Assembly: GCA_036524155.1 (NCBI GenBank) | Contig: DATDCV010000582.1 | Coordinates: 1-22,019, forward strand | From: DATDCV01 sp036524155 | GTDB lineage: Bacteria > Verrucomicrobiota > Verrucomicrobiia > Limisphaerales > UBA8199 | Length of the DNA stretch: 22,019 nt | Reading direction: 5' to 3' | Shown: piece after piece, positions 1 to 5,165 of the stretch | Numbering within the stretch: the stretch's first letter is position 1 | Layout of the letters: each line of letters opens with the position of its first letter | Made by a program: the position numbers and the translations under genes | Notes under the pieces: model-generated | What the model was told of the DNA's origin: nothing | What the model saw: only the letters and a program-made list of their open reading frames with translations | Databases searched by the model: none

Positions 1-221
1 ATATGGAATACTCCTTCCTTGGCCACCTGGCAGAGGAGCGCGTCGCCCTGACGCCGGAATACAAAGCGGGCTTCCTGCAGCTCATACTGCCCGACATAGG
101 CATCCAGGGTTTTAGGATCGATTTTGGTCTCAGCCGCGCTAACGGCCAGGACGTTGAGGGCTACAACTAATACCGCGGCGCAATAAACGCGCGGGACACG
201 GAACCGATTTTCTTTTTTCAT
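1..221 (-). CDS. Secreted DUF3471-like protein, N-terminal part (cut by window edge)
   Basis: The minus-strand reading frame starts at an ATG (219-221) and runs open off the left edge, giving 73 codons. It begins MKKENRFRVPRVYCAAVLVV and continues to a small-residue site near AVSAAE, which is a good Sec signal peptide, so the product should be exported. The mature start, with 'LDAYVGQYEL' then 'FVFRRQGDALLCQV', resembles the strand pattern of DUF3471-type domains ('Y.G.Y.....L.V.R.GD.L'). Those domains often sit at the end of serine-hydrolase proteins or stand alone. The family call rests on this short motif only. The start lies 29 bases after the stop of the 404-residue secreted protein upstream, so the two are probably co-transcribed. 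No clear Shine-Dalgarno is present. The rest of the protein is outside the window. Confidence 0.7.
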   Translation of the reverse strand, partial: MKKENRFRVPRVYCAAVLVVALNVLAVSAAETKIDPKTLDAYVGQYELQEARFVFRRQGDALLCQVAKEGVFH

Positions 222-250
222 AATTAGGGAGTTGAGGTTTGGCGTTTCGG

Positions 251-1465
251 TCAGGGCTTCGTCTTGAGCCACTGATGGATCTTTTCGGCGATGGCCGGCT
301 CGTCGTAACCGTTAGAAACCCGGGCCGTTGCCAGGCTTTGGATTTCCTCATTGATTCCGGCCTGAATCGGGTGCCCCGCAATGGAGGCTCTCCGCGCATA
401 TTCCTCGCCAAAGGAGGCATCGATGAGCCCGGGGAGGCCGAACGATTGGCGGTGGGCTTCGAGAGGTTTGAAAAACACAAATCCCGTGAACACATCCTGG
501 TAGCGGCGGCGGTGAGGGATAAACGGGAAATAGTCGAAGTCGTCCTCTCCAAAAGGAGAGCCGCTGAAGTCGAAGGCAATGCCGGGGTTGGCGACGACGG
601 CGAACGCGGCGTCCCATTTGCCCTGCTGCAAGGCCGTCATAAGGACTCGTTGATCGGTGGTGCCTGGCAGGAAGCCAACGGAGTTGATCATAACGTTGGC
701 CACCTTGCCCGGAAAGGCCTCCATTAAGAATCCCGTCGTGTTTTCGACCTGGCGGCCGCTTTTGATCGGGAGGTGCGGAAACGCGTGGCGGTAATTCATG
801 ATCACCAGCGCTTTGGTTTGGTCCCGGGTTTGGCGCAGTTCCTTGAATTTGGAGACGACGTTGTCCGCCATGATCTGGTCACGCCTTCCCAATTGCTTGC
901 CGAATTCCGTCCACTTCTGCCGGCTCATCGATTCCCAGCGGAACTCGATACCGGATGGATAGACATGCACCTGCCGATCCCGCGTCAGCGAGCGGTTCAG
1001 GTAATGCAGCTTCCGTAAGAAATCGAAAATGTTGGTCTTTTCCCAAACCGGCCCGAAATCGAAGTTCTGCGCGATATAGCGCAGCTTTTCATCGACTTGT
1101 GCGTCACTGAGTGTGTTGTCCGTGAGCAGGGCCTCCACCGCAGGCCGTAAAGCGCTGGTCCCGACTTCAATAAAGACGTTTCCGACCTGTCTCCGGAATC
1201 GCGGATCACTCACCAGGCTATAGATCAGGTCGTATTGGGTGACCTCCGCGTGAGCGCGCTCGCAGATCACAACCAGGTCGTTGGTCTCGAAGAGGCCCAG
1301 AATGTACTCCAATGGCGACTGGCGCTGCTGCTCAAGGAAACGCACGTACTTGGTTATAGCCGGATCGAATTCCAGTCGATTCGTCCGTAACTGACCCGCC
1401 GCCGTGACCGCGGTCAGCGTCAACACCGAACTGGCGGCCAAAATCAGCGGAATGGTTTTCTTCAT
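251..1465 (-). CDS. Secreted ChaN/erythromycin-esterase-like protein (404 aa)
   Basis: The protein has an N-terminal signal peptide (residues 1 to about 24, MKKTIPLILAASSVLTLTAV) and a soluble mature part. Near residues 60-75 it reads 'DLVVICERAHAEVTQYDLI', followed by 'NVFIEVGTSALRP'. Later it has 'ALVIMNYRHAFPH'. This arrangement, strand then GE/CExxH-like then a helix then a strand with E, plus a later strand ending in H, is the layout of the ChaN/TraB/erythromycin-esterase superfamily. In those proteins the Glu and His residues are catalytic or ligand-binding. A conserved Cys stands where Gly is usual (CERAH). The substrate cannot be read from the sequence. It is the first gene of a minus-strand unit with the DUF3471-like gene. 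A promoter-like motif lies at 1491-1519, upstream of its ATG. The coding frame is secure, while the superfamily call is moderate to weak. Confidence 0.75.
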   Translation of the reverse strand: MKKTIPLILAASSVLTLTAVTAAGQLRTNRLEFDPAITKYVRFLEQQRQSPLEYILGLFETNDLVVICERAHAEVTQYDLIYSLVSDPRFRRQVGNVFIEVGTSALRPAVEALLTDNTLSDAQVDEKLRYIAQNFDFGPVWEKTNIFDFLRKLHYLNRSLTRDRQVHVYPSGIEFRWESMSRQKWTEFGKQLGRRDQIMADNVVSKFKELRQTRDQTKALVIMNYRHAFPHLPIKSGRQVENTTGFLMEAFPGKVANVMINSVGFLPGTTDQRVLMTALQQGKWDAAFAVVANPGIAFDFSGSPFGEDDFDYFPFIPHRRRYQDVFTGFVFFKPLEAHRQSFGLPGLIDASFGEEYARRASIAGHPIQAGINEEIQSLATARVSNGYDEPAIAEKIHQWLKTKP

Positions 1466-1490
1466 AGGGCAGACTCAAATGCTCGTCTAA

Positions 1491-1519
1491 TAGTGCGCGG
1501 GGCGGTAATTTTGCGACAA
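1491..1519 (-). promoter_or_regulatory. Candidate ECF-type promoter for the secreted-protein operon
   Basis: On the minus strand the 12-mer TTGTCGCAAAAT (1508-1519) is followed after exactly 12 bases by CACTA (1491-1495), then TTAGA. The same two blocks at the same spacing occur on the plus strand before the divergent sigma gene (1792-1820). ECF promoters often have a -35 of the TGTC-type, so the first block is a likely -35 and the CACTATTAG region a likely -10. Transcription would then start about 15-25 bases before the ATG at 1465. Confidence 0.5.
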
Positions 1520-1590
1520 GGAAGACGCCTGCTGCAAAAAATGAGCTGCGCACCCGGCGTAATGGATGAGTTACGGGTGGGCCAAACATC

Positions 1591-1695
1591 CGGCGCGCGG
1601 ACTTCAGTCCGCAGCGATCCTCGACCGACTATTGCGTTTGGAGTTCGGATCCCCCCCCCCAACGGAAGTTGCTGCGGACTGAAGTCCGCGCGCCG
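1591..1695. repeat. REP-like hairpin cassette 1: perfect 25-bp inverted repeat
   Basis: The arms at 1591-1615 and 1671-1695 are perfect reverse complements over 25 bases. Each arm is itself a palindrome, GCGGACT-tc-AGTCCGC. The 55-base spacer contains a run of ten C (1651-1660). The element sits between two divergent promoters, so it is not a simple terminator for either gene. Its layout of two self-palindromic arms facing each other, with GCGC at the outer ends, matches two other cassettes in this window and suggests a dispersed REP/MITE-type family. Confidence 0.85.
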
Positions 1696-1791
1696 ACCAC
1701 CCTGCTACGGCCGCCCTCCGCAGATGGCTGAAGGGTTACGCCCAGCCGCCCAGCCGGTCGGCGCGATCAGTTTGTTGAAAGAATAAATATT

Positions 1792-1825
1792 TTGTCGCAA
1801 AATCGCCTTTACCTTCACTACAAAG
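1792..1825 (+). promoter_or_regulatory. Candidate autoregulated promoter of the ECF sigma gene
   Basis: TTGTCGCAAAAT (1792-1803), a 12-base spacer, then CACTA (1816-1820) repeats the motif found before the divergent secreted-protein operon. The region is AT-rich against a GC-rich background. With -35 at about 1793-1799 and -10 at about 1819-1824, the transcript would begin at or a few bases before the ATG at 1833. That fits a leaderless message and the lack of a Shine-Dalgarno sequence. The upstream copy also extends into a palindrome, ATTTTG-tcg-CAAAAT (1789-1803), which could bind a regulator. Confidence 0.5.
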
Positions 1826-1832
1826 TGACGAC

Positions 1833-2423
1833 ATGAACCTATTGGAGCAGGGTGAGCGCCTGGAACTCACCGATGGTCAGTGCGTCCAGCGCAGTCGTGA
1901 CGGAAGCCCGGAAGACTTCCGCCTGCTGGTACAGCGATATCAGCGACCTTTGTTTGCTTACATCTCAGGCCGGCTCAGCGATCAATTGGAGGCAGAGGAG
2001 CTCGCCCAGGAATCTTTTGTGCGCGCCTTTGTGTCCCTGAAGAAGCTGCGTCAGCCGGATTCCTTTTATGCCTGGCTGCTGGGCATCGCCGGGCGGGTTC
2101 TCAAGGAGAACTTTCGCGCCCTTCAAAGGCGTGATCGGGAACAGGCCGCAGCAGAAACGCTTGTGGCCGACGAGCAAAACACCGAAGAGGAGTACTCGTT
2201 GGAAGCGGCCATTGCCTTGCTTCCTGAGACATATCGTCGAGTGATTTTGCTGCGATATTATGAAGGACTCTCCTGCCAGGAAATAGCCGCACGCCTGGAG
2301 ATTCCGCTCGGCACCGTCACCAAAACTCTCTCGCGCGCTTACGCCCTGCTGCGGCAGGAGCTGCAAGCGCAGGAAAACGCGGATTCACCGCCAACCCGGG
2401 GAATGAGCCATGAACTGCACTGA
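1833..2423 (+). CDS. ECF-type RNA polymerase sigma-70 factor (196 aa)
   Basis: This is a sigma-70 family protein of extracytoplasmic-function size. Region 2 spans roughly residues 28-95, from 'DFRLLVQRYQRPLFAYI' through 'AEELAQESFVRAF' to 'FYAWLLGIAGRVLKE', and binds the core enzyme and the -10 element. Region 4 spans roughly 125-178 ('LPETYRRVILLRYYEGLS', 'EIAARLEIPLGTVTKTLSRA') and is the helix-turn-helix for the -35 element. Regions 1 and 3 are absent, as expected for an ECF factor. The gene overlaps the anti-sigma gene by 14 bases (2410-2423), which implies translational coupling and fixed stoichiometry. It lies downstream of a promoter-like motif shared with the divergent operon, so autoregulation is likely. 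It directs RNA polymerase to a regulon that cannot be named from sequence. The start is the first ATG; no Shine-Dalgarno is seen. Confidence 0.95.
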   Translation: MNLLEQGERLELTDGQCVQRSRDGSPEDFRLLVQRYQRPLFAYISGRLSDQLEAEELAQESFVRAFVSLKKLRQPDSFYAWLLGIAGRVLKENFRALQRRDREQAAAETLVADEQNTEEEYSLEAAIALLPETYRRVILLRYYEGLSCQEIAARLEIPLGTVTKTLSRAYALLRQELQAQENADSPPTRGMSHELH

Positions 2424-3750
2424 ATGCCAGGAAAACCTGGTCGCCTGCGTCGAAGGATTGCTTCTCGCGGAGGAAGCTCGCCAGTGTCGAGCGCACCTCG
2501 AGAGCTGCGCGGCATGCCGCGCCGAATATGCCGCCATCGAGGGCCTCCAACAGGAGCTTGTTGCCCGTGGCCAGCGCGCGGCCGAAGTGTCGCTGGTTGT
2601 GCCCGTGATGCAGCAAATCCGACAGGAGCGGAGACCGCTGGACTGGCGGGCCGGCATGGGCGCGCTCTTCACTCGATGGGGCTTCGGGCTCAGCGCGGTA
2701 GGAGCGGCGGCGGCCATCATGATATTTTTCGGCCTCGCCGCACCCGGCGCGCAGGCAAAGGCCGCCCAGCTCATGGCCAAAGGCGCCCAGGCCATCGGCA
2801 AACTCCGGACCATCCATTTTCGCGGTCAGGTCCGCACGCTGCCGGGCGATAATTTCTCACTAGTCGGACCGGAGTTTGAACCGGTGCCGATTGAGTTCTG
2901 GGAGCAGTTTGGACCCGACCCCCGGTGGCGGGCCGAGAAATCCGGCCGGTTAGTGTTAATGGACGGCCAGTCCACACTGCTTTACCTGAAGGCTCCCGCC
3001 AATGTCGCTCTGAAAGTGCCGCACCCGATGTCCGAAGCATTTGATACCGATTGGCTGCACCGAATTGCCGATCTGAGCGAGACTCTGACCGAGCAATTGA
3101 GGCAGGCTCTGGCGAAGAACTGGAAAATGTCCGTTGCCACGGAACGCGGCTCTGACGGGCGGGCCAAATCGGTCGTCACTATGCAGGCGAAGGCTCCGGT
3201 GCCGGAAACCGATGCTTTCAAGAACCGGTACTTTGACCTGTCCGACACCCGCCAGGTCTATCGCTTCGACAGCCAAACCGAACTTCTGGACTCGATGCAA
3301 GCCTACCTGGTCGCCAAGTCCGGCGAGGTCCTGGTATTCGAGCTGAACCAAATTGACTATAACCCGACCCTGGACGAGGACGTCTTTCAGATTCACCTGC
3401 CCGCCGATGTGACTTGGCAGCAGAGCGAACCCAAGACCCCCCCCGAAAAGGAAACGTCTGTTCCCAAGTCGGCGAAAGAGACAGCCCGCGTGTTTTTCGA
3501 AGCCTGCGCCCGCGGCGATTGGGCTGAAGTCCAAAGATTTTGGAAATTGCCGGTTGACGATTACTTCAAACAATATCTCGGCGGCCTCGAGGTGATCACG
3601 CTTGGGGACGCCTCTACTTCAGCTCTTTTCGGAACCGCGCAAATCATCCCTTACGAAATCAAGCTCAAGAGTGGGGTCGTGAAGAAGCACGCGCTGGGGC
3701 TGAAAAAGGATGGCAATACGGGAGGATGGTACGTGGATGGGGGCCTTTGA
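2410..3750 (+). CDS. Membrane anti-sigma factor with zinc finger, LolA-like and NTF2-like extracytoplasmic parts (446 aa)
   Basis: The N-terminus is a zinc-finger anti-sigma domain: C6 and the H29-x3-C33-x2-C36 signature ('HLESCAAC'). It should hold the adjacent sigma factor at the membrane. One transmembrane segment follows at about residues 90-112 ('GLSAVGAAAAIMIFFGLAA'). The large outside part begins with a LolA/lipoprotein-sorting-like region, about 120-345 ('IHFRGQV', 'PRWRAEKSGRLVLMDGQ', a Y/F-rich strand pattern, 'VFQIHLPADV'). A proline/lysine linker ('PKTPPEKETSVPKS') leads to an NTF2/SnoaL-like tail (about 357-446, 'ETARVFFEACARGDWAEVQ'). In this fold family the outside domain could sense a hydrophobic or envelope signal, but that is inference. 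The gene overlaps the sigma gene and ends 42 bases before a convergent gene. The anti-sigma role is well supported by motif and context; the outside domain calls are moderate. Confidence 0.88.
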   Translation: MNCTECQENLVACVEGLLLAEEARQCRAHLESCAACRAEYAAIEGLQQELVARGQRAAEVSLVVPVMQQIRQERRPLDWRAGMGALFTRWGFGLSAVGAAAAIMIFFGLAAPGAQAKAAQLMAKGAQAIGKLRTIHFRGQVRTLPGDNFSLVGPEFEPVPIEFWEQFGPDPRWRAEKSGRLVLMDGQSTLLYLKAPANVALKVPHPMSEAFDTDWLHRIADLSETLTEQLRQALAKNWKMSVATERGSDGRAKSVVTMQAKAPVPETDAFKNRYFDLSDTRQVYRFDSQTELLDSMQAYLVAKSGEVLVFELNQIDYNPTLDEDVFQIHLPADVTWQQSEPKTPPEKETSVPKSAKETARVFFEACARGDWAEVQRFWKLPVDDYFKQYLGGLEVITLGDASTSALFGTAQIIPYEIKLKSGVVKKHALGLKKDGNTGGWYVDGGL

Positions 3751-3792
3751 TTGGGTCCAACGCATACGTGCCGCCTGCCGAGCACCGCGCGC

Positions 3793-4590
3793 TCAGTGCA
3801 CCCACATCAGGCGATAAAAGCAGCGCGGACTGTCAGGCCTCGGAACCTGCACCGTGGCGGCTCCATCGCGGAGCGCGACCGGGCCCAAGCCCGGTAGCGG
3901 CTCCCACAGCAGGAGATTGGTGGATTGCTCGATTACACAGCTCGCGTCCGATGGCGCCGTTAGGAGGAACGTCAAATTGGTCTCGGTCGGCCGGGCCAAC
4001 GCGACCGTCGGCTGCAGCGGGGTGAAGCTGACGAGATCGAGCCAAGCCGTACCCTCTGCCGGATCAGTGCAGCCGCCAAGGGTGCTGAATTGCCACCGCA
4101 GAATTGTGGAATTCGTCGGCCCCGCGGAAATAGGGGTGACGACTTGCTGCCAGCCGTCGTGAAAGCTCTCTTCGGAGGCGGAAGCCCGGGTCACACCCCC
4201 CGCGGAAAAACTGTAACTGAAGTCGGGGTAGGTCGACGGATCGGAAGCCGCCGCCGCCTTCCACCAAAAACTGACGATTCCAGGCCCCTGAACCGAGGTT
4301 TCCAGCCATGCGGTTTCGCCGACGATTCCCGAACGCAGCGGGCCGGTTTCCGCCGCATCGACTCCGTCCTGAGTGACATTTGTTTGAGCTCGCCACGGCC
4401 CCCGATATGCCCAAACAAGATTGGTGGCATCCAAGGCCTCCCCCAAGGCCACATTTGTCTGGGCGATCAGCGGCCAGGTCGTGCTCCAGAACGTAGCGGC
4501 GAGGGCGGCCACGACCCGCAACTTCGTGCACCGGTTCAATACGGTTGCCGACCGTCGACCCCGTTCTGTGGCTGGTTCACGCGCTTTCAT
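3793..4590 (-). CDS. Secreted beta-sandwich protein of verrucomicrobial type (265 aa)
   Basis: The chosen start is ATG 4588-4590, preceded by AAAGG five bases upstream. An open frame extends further to a TTG at 4635, but that adds no plausible leader. An N-terminal basic stretch and a hydrophobic segment ('VVAALAATFWSTTWPLIAQ') form a signal peptide. The body reads 'ALDATNLVWAYRGPWRAQTN', 'GETAWLETSVQGPGIVSFWW', 'DGWQQVVTPI' and 'AEGTAWLDLVSF', a MAM/jelly-roll-like domain recurrent in secreted Verrucomicrobiota proteins. The C-terminal 60 residues ('CVIEQSTNLLLWEPL' to 'RCFYRLMWVH') match the short beta module that ends many exported proteins of the group. It has no recognisable catalytic motif, so a binding or surface role is inferred. 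It is convergent with the sigma/anti-sigma operon, with no terminator visible in the 42-base gap. Confidence 0.8.
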   Translation of the reverse strand: MKAREPATERGRRSATVLNRCTKLRVVAALAATFWSTTWPLIAQTNVALGEALDATNLVWAYRGPWRAQTNVTQDGVDAAETGPLRSGIVGETAWLETSVQGPGIVSFWWKAAAASDPSTYPDFSYSFSAGGVTRASASEESFHDGWQQVVTPISAGPTNSTILRWQFSTLGGCTDPAEGTAWLDLVSFTPLQPTVALARPTETNLTFLLTAPSDASCVIEQSTNLLLWEPLPGLGPVALRDGAATVQVPRPDSPRCFYRLMWVH

Positions 4591-5165
4591 GAGACCTTTG
4601 ATCCGGTTCGATCCCGCAACCGTGTAAGAAGTCAACGCTGCGACATGCTCATACCGAAAAACAGCCGAAACGTCTTCAGCTCCTTCGGCGGCGGATTAGA
4701 GGCATTTTGCCACCGATTCCTTCTTTTTGGAACTGTGCGTCTTGAGGCACACCTTCGTCGTCAAGGATGAGACCCGAACATTAAAGAGGCCCTCACAGCC
4801 GATGTGCTCTTACGTTTCAGTTGCTGAGAATGTGAGGGCAGGTTGAGAAGGCAGTGAACGAAGGCGAACGGTTCTGAAAAGCGGCTTGATGCGGTCCCGG
4901 AGCACAGCAACGCCGCAAGGTGGAGAACTGGTCCCGTTGCCAGCAATTCTCACTTTGGCGTAGCGCGGGCGTCTCGCCCGCGAGTTTCTGGGGCGTCCCC
5001 GCCCTTCTTAGCCTCGATCGGCGGGACGCCGACCGAACCCGCGGGCGAGACGCCCGCGCCACAATCCCATAATGAGAACTGCTGCCCCGTTGCTGTACTC
5101 CGTAGACCGCCGCCCACAAACCGTGTAACCTTTCGCCGGTTCTACTTCTGTACCGGGCACACAGA
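4591..5165. other. 575-base intergenic region
   Basis: This stretch separates two divergent genes, the secreted beta-sandwich gene on the minus strand and the Big_5/LolA-like gene on the plus strand. It must hold both promoters, but no convincing -35/-10 pair is seen. The open frames in it have no recognisable product. Its right half is the hairpin cassette at 4923-5093. The left part (4591-4920) shows nothing I can interpret. Confidence 0.6.
4923..5093. repeat. REP-like hairpin cassette 2 with flanking direct repeats
   Basis: A perfect 20-bp inverted repeat has arms at 4963-4982 and 5040-5059. Each arm is self-complementary around GCGGGCG-tct-CGCCCGC. The similarity continues outward with gaps (CAGCAATTCTCAC at 4941 against the reverse complement of 5071-5084). 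A shorter inner pair, GGCGTCCC against GGGACGCC, lies inside the spacer. Outside the arms, 'gagaactg..tcccgttgc' (4923-4940) recurs as a direct repeat at 5074-5093, with one mismatch and two extra bases. The whole could fold into a long imperfect cruciform. The architecture matches cassettes 1 and 3. Confidence 0.85.

Noticed and set aside
1651..1660. Run of ten C as a phase-variation tract
   Set aside because: It lies inside the spacer of the hairpin cassette, not in a coding frame or clearly within a promoter core, so there is no evidence for switching.
4705..4725. GGTGGCAAAAT on the minus strand before the secreted beta-sandwich gene as an ECF motif copy
   Set aside because: Lacks the TGTC core and has no CACTA block at the required distance.
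4090..4770. 226-codon plus-strand frame opposite the secreted beta-sandwich gene
   Set aside because: Arg/Pro/Gly-rich product with no leader or domain; the minus-strand gene has a signal peptide and family motifs.
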